NCBI GenBank assembly: GCA_937974245.1
Contig: CALJKV010000050.1
Coordinates: 1-14,461, forward strand
DNA from: an uncultured Chloroflexota bacterium
GTDB lineage: Bacteria; Chloroflexota; Anaerolineae; Aggregatilineales; Phototrophicaceae
Direction: 5' to 3'
DNA: 14,461 bases
The position numbers and the translations under genes were made by a program. Below the pieces are notes generated by a model. That model made no database searches. It was not told where the DNA came from and saw only the letters and a program-made list of their open reading frames with translations. Position 1 is the first letter of the stretch. Each line of letters opens with the position of its first letter. Shown here in pieces: positions 7,284-13,821 of this stretch.

Positions 7284-7352
7284 AAACCTGTTCAAATGCG
7301 GGTGGATGGCTGGTCGGTGCTGTGTTGGCATGATGCCCAGCCATCCAGGTTT
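7284..7352. repeat. Long inverted repeat just after the archaellin stop
   Basis: TGGATGGCTGG (7303-7313) and CCAGCCATCCA (7337-7347) form a perfect 11-pair stem with a 23-base loop. An outer pair, AAACCTG (7284-7290) with CAGGTTT (7346-7352), shares two bases with the inner arm, so two mutually exclusive folds are possible. It begins 15-20 bases beyond the archaellin stop codon on the minus strand, so it would lie in its 3' untranslated region as a transcript-stabilising or terminating hairpin. There is no clear T run. Confidence 0.55.
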
Positions 7353-7366
7353 CCATAGTGTTGCGC

Positions 7367-7945
7367 TTAGCGCAGTTCCATGACTGTTTCGATAGCGGCG
7401 GGAGTGCTGCGGCTGAAGTTCAGGACGGCGCCCGTCGGAGGCTTGATTTCCAGGGTGAATTCGGTGTTGGCTCCCAGGGCTGTGGTCAGGGTAGACAGGT
7501 CAACGGTGACTTCGGCCAGTTCGCCATCTTCGAGCATGGCATCTGCCGTGCCGCCGTCATTGTTGACGATCCAGTTCACTGTCCAGGGGATGTTGCTTTC
7601 GAAATTCGTGCCGTCACGATAGCCGATGACGACGACGTTACTGCCGGTGGTATCGGTCAGGTCAACCGGGTCACCGCCCGCAACCAGGGCCAGGGTGAAG
7701 ACGACATTGCTGACGTTGCCAGCGGCGCCCTGGGCGATGATCGCACCCTTGACGCTCATGGAGGACTGGACGCCCTCAAGACCGGCATAAATGGCTTCTT
7801 CACTCTTATCGGTGGAGGCGGAACCAGCGGAGAGAATAACGAAGGCGAATACGGATGCGACAACGATAAAGGCGATCAGGATGATAGCGGCTTCGAGAGC
7901 GGTCTGACCTTTTTCGTCTTTGTGAAGATGTTGGTGATTGAACAT
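7367..7945 (-). CDS. arlB: Archaellin (archaeal-type flagellin) with class III signal peptide
   Basis: A 192-residue filament subunit of the archaellin/type IV pilin superfamily. Residues 1-13 form a short charged leader ending D-E-K-G, the site expected for a prepilin/pre-archaellin peptidase to cut before Gln14. The mature protein starts QTALE (Glu at +5), followed by a hydrophobic helix to about residue 40 (AAIILIAFIVVASVFAFVIL, then SAG). L-E-A-A-I-x-L-I-A-F-x-x-V-A-x-V-F is characteristic of archaellins such as those of methanogens. The KSEEAIYAGLEGVQSSMSVKGAII stretch (about 47-70) also fits the family, followed by a beta-rich globular head (about 75-190). Length is typical of archaellins and far above Flp pilins. 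An AAGGAG site lies 12 bases before the ATG, rather far. It stands alone: no arlF, arlG, arlH, arlI, arlJ or peptidase gene is in the window. flaB is the older name. TadE-like or other pilin identity is the main alternative. Confidence 0.85.
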   Translation of the reverse strand: MFNHQHLHKDEKGQTALEAAIILIAFIVVASVFAFVILSAGSASTDKSEEAIYAGLEGVQSSMSVKGAIIAQGAAGNVSNVVFTLALVAGGDPVDLTDTTGSNVVVIGYRDGTNFESNIPWTVNWIVNNDGGTADAMLEDGELAEVTVDLSTLTTALGANTEFTLEIKPPTGAVLNFSRSTPAAIETVMELR

Positions 7946-8118
7946 GATGGTCTATAGCTCCTTACAGGTAGCTGGCTGACTAAACAAGTTGCGCCATTCA
8001 TTCGTTGTCGTTGAATTGATACTGAATGACTTTTCAGTTGATTGAATGTTACATCACAATATTTGAATCAATAGTTAAGATTCTTCGTTGGTTGAAATTC
8101 CGAAAATCTGGAGTATTC
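7946..8118 (-). promoter_or_regulatory. Upstream region of the archaellin gene, likely holding its promoter
   Basis: This AT-rich segment lies between the terminator of the STAS pair and the archaellin start, so the archaellin promoter should be here. I could not fix -35/-10 boxes with confidence. An inverted repeat ACTGAA (8021-8026) with TTCAGT (8033-8038), flanked by TTGAAT-like repeats, is a possible operator about 75-95 bases upstream of the start. Confidence 0.35.
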
Positions 8119-8150
8119 AAAAACACTGGGGCGAACTTGCCTGCGCCCCA
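8119..8150 (-). terminator. Rho-independent terminator of the STAS-like gene pair
   Basis: On the minus strand TGGGGCG, a ten-base loop and CGCCCCA form a perfect seven-pair GC-rich stem (8127-8133 with 8144-8150), followed three bases later by five T residues (A 8119-8123 on the plus strand). It separates this pair from the archaellin gene. Confidence 0.75.
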
Positions 8151-8167
8151 AATAAGCTGGATTCAGA

Positions 8168-8204
8168 AATGTCCGGATAGACACTTCACACCTATCCGGA
8201 CATT
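8168..8204. repeat. Perfect 13-base inverted repeat
   Basis: AATGTCCGGATAG (8168-8180) and CTATCCGGACATT (8192-8204) pair perfectly around an 11-base loop. It lies 25 bases beyond the stop of the STAS-like gene at 8229 and just before the intrinsic terminator, so it may protect the 3' end or act as a second terminator. It lacks a clear T run. Confidence 0.6.
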
Positions 8205-8228
8205 AACGAACAAGGGGATTAGTTAAGC

Positions 8229-8651
8229 TTAAGTAAGATCCCATGAAATTGTCTGCGAATAGATCGGGAGCAGGATTTCTCGTGCCTCCTCCAAGGTGTT
8301 GGCAAATACAAAGAGGAAATCGTAGCTTTTCCGTGGGTATAGCTTCCGAAAAATGGCGACCATCTCGCGGACAAATCCGCTGGGACCCACCAAAACGATA
8401 CGCCCTCTGTTCGCTGGCAGCTTTGCCAAAGTTGAGTGATAAACTGCAATGGCATTGCGCGGCAGGAGTACAGTAGCCCGCATATCCCCTATAATACCGA
8501 CCTTGTGTGGCACAGTTTTCAGCATTCCATTGGCTGTGCGTTGTGCCGTGTCATAATCCTGCCACGTCCAGTGCGTTGGAAATGTCCAGCGCATCAGGCT
8601 TTGTTCTTGGTTATCCCATTCCACACTGATTTCCACCGCGGTTATCCTCAC
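8229..8651 (-). CDS. STAS-like (SpoIIAA-like) domain protein
   Basis: A 140-residue soluble protein beginning with GTG directly after the TGA of the upstream gene, with no spacer. A second GTG five codons in (at 8636) is a possible start, since GAGTGAGG would then serve as its ribosome site. Fold pattern as in the genes at 1511 and 5617: strand SLMRWTF, helix, strand KVGIIGDMR, helix, strand GRIVLVGPSGF then a helix, strand FLFVFAN then the helix TLEEAREIL. There are no membrane segments. Translational coupling to the upstream STAS-like gene suggests the two products act together, perhaps as a complex. Partner and signal are unknown. Confidence 0.75.
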   Translation of the reverse strand: MRITAVEISVEWDNQEQSLMRWTFPTHWTWQDYDTAQRTANGMLKTVPHKVGIIGDMRATVLLPRNAIAVYHSTLAKLPANRGRIVLVGPSGFVREMVAIFRKLYPRKSYDFLFVFANTLEEAREILLPIYSQTISWDLT

Positions 8652-9089
8652 TCAAACAGAAGGCGATTGGATATAAACGTCCTCGGATTCTCGACGCTCC
8701 AGCCAGATCATGGCCTTGTCAGGATCGTTAAATACCATCACACGTAGCCCGTAGGCCGAATAGGTATCGACAAATTCCTGCAAGTTCATTTGGGCTGTGA
8801 TCTCGGGTGGCATGACCAGCGCCCAGTATTTCCATCCGGCGTTGACCACCCGGGGAAACCAATCGGTTTGCGCCCAAGCCGTGTCATCAGCGGGCAGCGC
8901 GGAATTCTTTCGGTCGTCGGACAACCACTTGTGAGAATGATGCTGCTCAAACACGGCCAGACCCGCATTTAAGACTTCGCGAAAAACCTTGCCGTGAACG
9001 GTCTGGTGGAACTGGTGATGGACGATTTTCTTCTCGGGGTGATAGGTCAGAGTTACATATTCGTTGTCCATGATGATTTGTGGAGCCAT
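8652..9089 (-). CDS. STAS-like domain protein, divergent member
   Basis: A 145-residue soluble protein. The ATG at 9089 (MAPQII) is preferred to the in-frame GTG at 9206 because a good AGGAGA site sits about seven bases upstream, and the extra N-terminus lacks protein character. An opening strand pair (YVTLTYHPEKKIVHHQF) precedes a helix, the strand KWLSDDR, a Trp-rich middle (DWFPRVVNAGWKYWALVMP), the helix around NLQEFVDTYSAYG, and a final RVMVFNDPDKAMIWLER. The last element matches the closing strand-helix of the other STAS-like proteins here. It resembles small STAS/SEC14-type proteins seen in Bacteroidota and Chloroflexota; family assignment is moderate. It is the first gene of a two-gene unit, with a pair of inverted repeats upstream. 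Confidence 0.7.
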   Translation of the reverse strand: MAPQIIMDNEYVTLTYHPEKKIVHHQFHQTVHGKVFREVLNAGLAVFEQHHSHKWLSDDRKNSALPADDTAWAQTDWFPRVVNAGWKYWALVMPPEITAQMNLQEFVDTYSAYGLRVMVFNDPDKAMIWLERRESEDVYIQSPSV

Positions 9090-9120
9090 CGTTATTCTCC
9101 TGACTGAGGCTTGTTTATTA

Positions 9121-9164
9121 CCTAATCTTACAAAGATGACTTTGTGTAAGGTATCATTATTAGG
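9121..9164 (-). promoter_or_regulatory. Inverted repeat upstream of the STAS-like pair
   Basis: CTTACAAAG (9127-9135) pairs with CTTTGTGTAAG (9140-9150) with a two-base bulge and a four-base loop. Outer CCTAAT (9121-9126) and ATTAGG (9159-9164) can also pair. It lies 32-75 bases before the ATG at 9089, so it is either in the leader or an operator. Confidence 0.4.
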
Positions 9165-9182
9165 CATTGCAAGAACAGGAAG

Positions 9183-9211
9183 TTTCTGTGAATTGTGTAA
9201 ATTCACAGAAA
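9183..9211. promoter_or_regulatory. Perfect 12-base palindromic site, candidate operator
   Basis: TTTCTGTGAATT (9183-9194) and AATTCACAGAAA (9200-9211) pair perfectly around GTGTA. The symmetric TGTGAATT half-sites are typical of dimeric repressor operators; the spacing does not fit CRP (TGTGA-N6-TCACA). It lies about 95-120 bases before the STAS-like start at 9089. The sequence GTGTAA in its centre recurs in the neighbouring inverted repeat. Confidence 0.5.
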
Positions 9212-9575
9212 GACTAGAGGCCTGTAGCAGCCATACCTGATCTGGTGTTCAAGACTCGTCAAGACCTGTGCAGAGTAGACTCTATGCGGAGTCCCCACCA
9301 ATTTAAAATACCCACGACATTATTCTTGTCGGTTATTGGACAAGCTCATCATAAAGCGCACAGTCGGACTGTATCGGATTTTATGGAATATTCATGACTA
9401 CTGCATATAAGGGAGGAAATAAAGACTACATAATAAATAGAGTGATACTTACTCAACCAGAATGAGCGGGATAAAGCCGTTTGAACATGAGATACATAGA
9501 CGCTAGCGTGAATCCGAAGTCGGGATACCCAGGTACCAAAAAGGATCGAGGAACCAGTTTCTCAGGGAGCAAAAC

Positions 9576-11276
9576 GTGACCTGGCAATCGACGCCGTTTA
9601 CCATCCCCTTATTGGGTATCGTGATTGCCGTGACCTTGATGGCGGCCTATCTGTGGGTAACGCCGGGTACACCCATTGTTCGGCACGCTGCCCTACTTCT
9701 TCTAGCCAGTGCTTTCTGGTTATTCGGAGTGACAGTAGAGCTGGCTGGCAGTGACCTGCAAACAAAAATATTCTGGAACAAAGTGCAGTATTTTGGAGCG
9801 GTTACGGTGCCACTCGGGTGGCTGTTGCTTGCTGGGAGGATACTAGGGCAGCCTCAATGGATGAAACCTACGCACGTTGCGAGTCTGGCCTTCGTCCCGA
9901 TGCTCACGCTGATAGCAGCCTGGACCAACGAGTGGCACAGACTGGTCTGGTCGAGCCATGAACTGAGATTCACAGGTTCATTTTATGTTTTGATCAATGG
10001 ACATGGTATCGTCTACTGGTTGTACTATCTGTATGCTTCAATCCTGGGCACTGTTGCCACATTCTTGTTGTTGCGCGCTGTTGCGCGTGAGCGAGATCTA
10101 TACAAAGGACAAGCGGGCGCATTTCTGCTGAGCGGTCTTATACCACTATCTGTCAGCCTATTAGACCTGGTCCGTCCTGATCTCTTTGGTCACCTCAATC
10201 CATTGCCGCTGGCCCTGATTGGCGGCGTGGTGGCGGTAGTCTGGGGGATTACCCGCTTCCGATCAGGGGACATCGTTCCGATAGCGCGCAAACTCGTCAT
10301 GGAAAGTATTGCCGACGGTGTGCTGGTAATGGATAAAGCGCTGCGTCTGGTGGACCTCAATCCTGCCGCGCAGAACCTCCTCCAGGTCAATGAGCGCGAT
10401 TACATTGGCAGGCCGATGGCCCAAGTCTGGCCACAGGTAGCTGAACTGATGGCCAATGACTCACAAACTTCTGGTCATACGACCAGCTGGGTTGTACAAA
10501 ATCTCGACGAGACACGCACTCTGGATATCCGGGTGTCCGCCCTTGTTGATTGGCAGAAAGTTGCCATTGGATCAGTCATTGTGGTGCGGGACATCACTGA
10601 GATGATCTCAAGTACGAAACAACTTCAGGCCTCATTGTGTGAAAAAGAAACTCTGCTGAAGGAAATCCATCACCGCGTCAAGAATAACCTCCAGATCATC
10701 TCGAGCCTACTGAACCTGCAGTCCAACACAGTTGACAATCCCCTCACCCTCGCGCAGTTTCAGGATAGTCAGAATCGGATTCGTTCGATGGCCCTCATCC
10801 ATGAACACCTGTATCGCTCCGACGATCTTGCCCGTATTGATTTCAGTTCTTACCTGCATAACTTAGTGGACTCGCTGGTGCAGACCTATCGCAGTCAGTC
10901 CCAGAGCCTGAATCTCAAGATAGAAACCGATCCAATGCTGCTCGATATGGACACCGCCATTCCCTGCGGGTTGATCGTGAATGAACTGGTGTCGAACGCC
11001 CTGAAGCACGCTTTCCCGCAGGAACGAACGGGCCAGATCGGGATTGTGCTCCGTCACGAGAGAGACAAACGACAGTACCACCTGGTCATAGGTGACGATG
11101 GGATCGGCATTCCGGGGGATCTGGACTATCAGCACACAACTTCGCTGGGCCTGCAGCTGGTCAACAGCCTCGCACGCCAGATTAATGGAACCATCGCGCT
11201 GTGTCGGGAGAATGGCACGCAGTTCGACATCCGTTTTCCTGATCTGGGTGCAGGCAGGCAAAAGGAGGCGAGATGA
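9576..11276 (+). CDS. 7TM-sensor histidine kinase with PAS and HisKA_2 domains
   Basis: A 566-residue membrane sensor kinase. Start GTG with AGGGAG about seven bases upstream. The N-terminal ~225 residues form seven hydrophobic segments with the S-D-L-Q-T-K-I-F-W-N-K-V-Q-Y-F-G motif typical of the histidine-kinase 7TM sensor (HisKA_7TM). One PAS domain follows (about 240-345; GVLVMDKALRLVDLNPAAQ, then VVRDITE). The transmitter is HisKA_2 type: K-E-I-H-H-R-V-K-N-N-L-Q at 362-373 (His365/His366, the second being the usual acceptor), N-box N469 and N474-A-L-K-H, and G box D507-D-G-I-G-I. Its stop overlaps the next receiver's start by four bases (ATGA), so it and the receiver are probably a cognate pair. 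The ligand is not predictable; 7TM sensors of this type are thought to bind small or hydrophobic signals. Confidence 0.93.
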   Translation: MTWQSTPFTIPLLGIVIAVTLMAAYLWVTPGTPIVRHAALLLLASAFWLFGVTVELAGSDLQTKIFWNKVQYFGAVTVPLGWLLLAGRILGQPQWMKPTHVASLAFVPMLTLIAAWTNEWHRLVWSSHELRFTGSFYVLINGHGIVYWLYYLYASILGTVATFLLLRAVARERDLYKGQAGAFLLSGLIPLSVSLLDLVRPDLFGHLNPLPLALIGGVVAVVWGITRFRSGDIVPIARKLVMESIADGVLVMDKALRLVDLNPAAQNLLQVNERDYIGRPMAQVWPQVAELMANDSQTSGHTTSWVVQNLDETRTLDIRVSALVDWQKVAIGSVIVVRDITEMISSTKQLQASLCEKETLLKEIHHRVKNNLQIISSLLNLQSNTVDNPLTLAQFQDSQNRIRSMALIHEHLYRSDDLARIDFSSYLHNLVDSLVQTYRSQSQSLNLKIETDPMLLDMDTAIPCGLIVNELVSNALKHAFPQERTGQIGIVLRHERDKRQYHLVIGDDGIGIPGDLDYQHTTSLGLQLVNSLARQINGTIALCRENGTQFDIRFPDLGAGRQKEAR

Positions 11277-11647
11277 ACGAGGCGACCATCCTGATCGTTG
11301 AAGATGAAGCCATTGTGGCCCTCGACCTTCAGAACCGACTGGATCGTCTGGGATACCAGGTGCCGGCTATTGCCATGACCGGCGCGGAAGCCATCACCTG
11401 TGCCGAGAGTCTGCGACCAGACTTGATTATCATGGACATCGGCTTGAGTGGCCCCATGGATGGCATCCAGGCGGCGGAAGAGATTGTCGCCCGTTTCGCC
11501 GTGGCGATTGTGTTTTTGACGGCTTATGCGGATGTCAAAACGAAACAACAGGCTGTGGCTTTAGCGCCGGTGGCGTTTCTCACCAAGCCATTTGAAGACC
11601 GGGAATTGCAGAGCGCCATCGAAGCGGGACTACGGGTACAGAAATGA
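11273..11647 (+). CDS. Single-domain response regulator (CheY-like receiver)
   Basis: A 124-residue stand-alone receiver. D11 lies in VEDEA, phospho-acceptor Asp55 in I-I-M-D-I-G-L-S-G-P-M-D-G, switch Thr83 in F-L-T-A-Y and Lys105 in T-K-P-F. The M-D-I-x-L-x-G-x-M-D-G-I-Q-A-A form is usual for receivers paired with HisKA_2-type kinases. There is an AAGGAGG site and ATGA overlaps with both flanking kinases (4 bases each), so all three genes are translationally coupled. There is no output domain. It is the likely common phosphate acceptor of the two adjacent kinases. Confidence 0.94.
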   Translation: MNEATILIVEDEAIVALDLQNRLDRLGYQVPAIAMTGAEAITCAESLRPDLIIMDIGLSGPMDGIQAAEEIVARFAVAIVFLTAYADVKTKQQAVALAPVAFLTKPFEDRELQSAIEAGLRVQK

Positions 11648-13749
11648 TTCCGATGCCGCCAGATCTTCCTGCCAGCCTTCTGCTCATCGCTGCCGCGCTT
11701 ATTGGTGCAGGAGTTGGACTCGAGAGATGGCGAGTCCGGAACCGACGCCCTCAGGCGCGGACGGGCGCTTATGTCCTGTGGAGTGCTTCCTTCTGGCTTC
11801 TCACGATTGCGCTGCAGTTGGTGAGCCCTGATCTAGAGACCAAACTGGTCTGGAACCGAGCCCAGTTTTTCGGCATGCTGCCCATCCCGGTCCTGTGGCT
11901 GTATTTAGCCACGCAGTTTACCGGATTTGACCGTTTTCTGACGCGCCGCCGGCTGCTGCTGCTCGGTATCGTTCCCGGGATAGAACTACTTTTGATAGTG
12001 ACGGACCCTTTCCCCGGATTGATCTTCGCGCGCACCAGGCTGGATACCACCGGAGCGCTTCAGACCGAGTTCGGCCCGGTCCTGTGGCTAGGAGCGTTCT
12101 ATAGTTACGGGCTGCTCCTGATCGCCACGCTTCTGATGGTATGGATGATGACTCGCCGCAGTGGGTTTCGCTGGCAAGGAAGCATGCTGCTGAGCGCGGC
12201 CATTCTGGCGATTGGTGCCAATATCCTTGATCTGGCTCACCTGTCGCCATGGGGAGAGGTCAGTCTGACGCCCCTGGCATTGATAGTCACCGTACCGGTG
12301 TTTATCGCGAGTCTGGTTCGTCTACAGCGAATCGACATCGTGCCGGTTGCGCGCGGTAACGTGATCCAGGGGATGAGAGATCCCGTAATCGTGCTGGACC
12401 ATGAAAGCCGGATCATTGATCTGAATCCGGCGGCGCAGCAGTTGATCAGACATGAACTGCCCGGGGTGAGAGGAAAACCCCTCACAGCAGTCTGGCCGGC
12501 CTGGCTCGATTACTCAGAAACGCTCTTGCAGGACACTTCTTCCTCCGCTGTAATAAGGCTGAATCAAGATAATCAAGCGTGTACCTTCGATGTGAGCACT
12601 TCTCCCTTACAGGATTGGCGCGGCCAGATCATCAGCTACATCCTGATCTTACGAGATATCTCCGAACGGGTCGGCGCTGAAGAAACATTGCGCCGAAGCG
12701 AGGAACAGTTCCGGGCGCTCACGGAAAACGCCACGGATATAGTCATCATTGTTGATGGCGACGGTCTGCTACGCTATTCCAGTCCGTCCATTGAACGAAC
12801 CTTTGGGTTCAACGAATCTGCGATTATCGGGAAGAGCGCTTTTGATTTCATCCACCCGGATGATACCTATCCGGTATTGACGGCTCTGACTGCCTCGGCT
12901 CAGAATCCGGGCATCGCCGCCCCCATCATCGCCCGTTTTCGGCAAGCCGATGGCGACTGGCGCAAACTTGAATGTGTCGCTAACAATCTGCTCGATCATC
13001 CGGCTGTCAGGGGGATCGTCGTTAATGCCCGCGATGTAACCGAACGTGTGCAGGCAGAAGAACGTCTGAAGGCATCATTGGGTGAGAAAGAGGTACTCCT
13101 CAAGGAAATCCATCACCGCGTCAAGAATAACCTCCAGATCATCTCCAGCCTGCTCCACTTGCAGGCCACTGCGACAGATGACCCCACTATCCAGATGCAG
13201 TACCAGGACAGTCAGAACCGCATCCGCTCGATGGCACTGATTCATGAGCGACTCTATCGCTCTGGTAATCTCGCCAGCATTGATTTCAGTCCTTACCTGC
13301 ATGACCTGGCGGACTCGCTGGTGCAGACCTACCGCAGTCAGTCCCAGCGCCTCAAGCTCAAGATAGAAACCGATCCGGTGCTGCTCGATATTGACACCGC
13401 CGTCACGTGTGGGCTGCTGGTAAACGAATTGGTGTCCAATGCATTCAAGCATGCATTTCCGGATGGGCGTGATGGCGAGATTGCCGTTGAAATGCGCTAC
13501 GGTGTTGATGGGCAGTACCGGCTAACAGTGTGCGACAATGGTATCGGCCTGCCTGCCGATGTTGACTTATTGCAGAGCAAGACCCTTGGTCTACAGTTGG
13601 TGGCAAACCTGACCAAGCAGTTGGGAGGGACAATCTCACTGAGTACGGACGAGGGGACATCGGTTGTCGCGTCCTTTTCTGCCAATAGCACAGAAGCGGG
13701 CACAAAAGCGGTAGCGTTCGAGGTGGAAAGTGACGATTCCCATGTATGA
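11644..13749 (+). CDS. 7TM-sensor histidine kinase with two PAS domains and HisKA_2
   Basis: A 701-residue membrane sensor kinase. The N-terminal ~225 residues are multi-pass with the S-P-D-L-E-T-K-L-V-W-N-R-A-Q-F-F-G motif shared with the upstream kinase, so both carry the HisKA_7TM type sensor. PAS1 spans about 238-345 and PAS2 about 350-470 (SEEQFRALTENATDIV, then FIHPDD and NARDVTER). The HisKA_2 transmitter has K-E-I-H-H-R-V-K-N-N-L-Q at 487-498 (His490/His491), N-box N594 and N599, and G box D631-N-G-I-G-L. The second PAS domain is the main difference from the upstream kinase. Several stretches of the transmitter are identical or nearly so at the base level to the flanking kinases, which indicates duplication or gene conversion. 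ATGA overlap with the receiver makes the three genes one operon. ATG at 11653 is an alternative start. Confidence 0.93.
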   Translation: MIPMPPDLPASLLLIAAALIGAGVGLERWRVRNRRPQARTGAYVLWSASFWLLTIALQLVSPDLETKLVWNRAQFFGMLPIPVLWLYLATQFTGFDRFLTRRRLLLLGIVPGIELLLIVTDPFPGLIFARTRLDTTGALQTEFGPVLWLGAFYSYGLLLIATLLMVWMMTRRSGFRWQGSMLLSAAILAIGANILDLAHLSPWGEVSLTPLALIVTVPVFIASLVRLQRIDIVPVARGNVIQGMRDPVIVLDHESRIIDLNPAAQQLIRHELPGVRGKPLTAVWPAWLDYSETLLQDTSSSAVIRLNQDNQACTFDVSTSPLQDWRGQIISYILILRDISERVGAEETLRRSEEQFRALTENATDIVIIVDGDGLLRYSSPSIERTFGFNESAIIGKSAFDFIHPDDTYPVLTALTASAQNPGIAAPIIARFRQADGDWRKLECVANNLLDHPAVRGIVVNARDVTERVQAEERLKASLGEKEVLLKEIHHRVKNNLQIISSLLHLQATATDDPTIQMQYQDSQNRIRSMALIHERLYRSGNLASIDFSPYLHDLADSLVQTYRSQSQRLKLKIETDPVLLDIDTAVTCGLLVNELVSNAFKHAFPDGRDGEIAVEMRYGVDGQYRLTVCDNGIGLPADVDLLQSKTLGLQLVANLTKQLGGTISLSTDEGTSVVASFSANSTEAGTKAVAFEVESDDSHV

Positions 13750-13821
13750 CGGGCACAATGAATCATACTATGCCAGGATAAGGCCGATTCATCTTGCGGA
13801 AAACATGAGGGACACAGCATC

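Larger units (their letters stand above)
6922..7366. other. Spacer of about 445 bases, structured in its right half
   Basis: The left half, next to the mscL start, should hold the mscL promoter; a CTGAAG/CTTCAG inverted repeat lies near 6965-6985, but I cannot fix promoter boxes. The right half (7164-7352) is dense in inverted repeats and lies beyond the archaellin stop. Short open frames on both strands here lack ribosome sites and protein character. Confidence 0.5.
9090..9575. other. Divergent promoter region of about 485 bases
   Basis: It separates the minus-strand STAS pair from the plus-strand kinase cluster, so it must hold at least two promoters. The left part has the two inverted repeats listed separately. 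Further right are a small CTTGTC/GACAAG hairpin near 9330-9345 and an AT-rich stretch around 9400-9445 with a GGGAGGAAAT sequence not followed by a credible gene. I could not assign promoter boxes with confidence. Confidence 0.45.

Noticed and set aside
7123..7383. Small plus-strand frame (86 codons) between mscL and the archaellin
   Set aside because: It runs through the inverted-repeat cluster, has no ribosome site and does not look like a protein.
7367..7945. Bacterial Flp pilin or TadE-type pseudopilin
   Set aside because: Flp pilins are about 50-70 residues and TadE-like proteins start with a different G-x-x-x-V-E-F-A core; the length and the LEAAIILIAF core fit archaellin better.
7358..7957. 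Plus-strand open frame of about 200 codons opposite the archaellin
   Set aside because: The sequence is Gly/Asp-rich without domain character, while the minus strand encodes a recognisable archaellin.
9183..9211. CRP-type site
   Set aside because: The TGTGA and TCACA half-sites are 11 bases apart instead of 6, so it is reported only as an unassigned palindrome.
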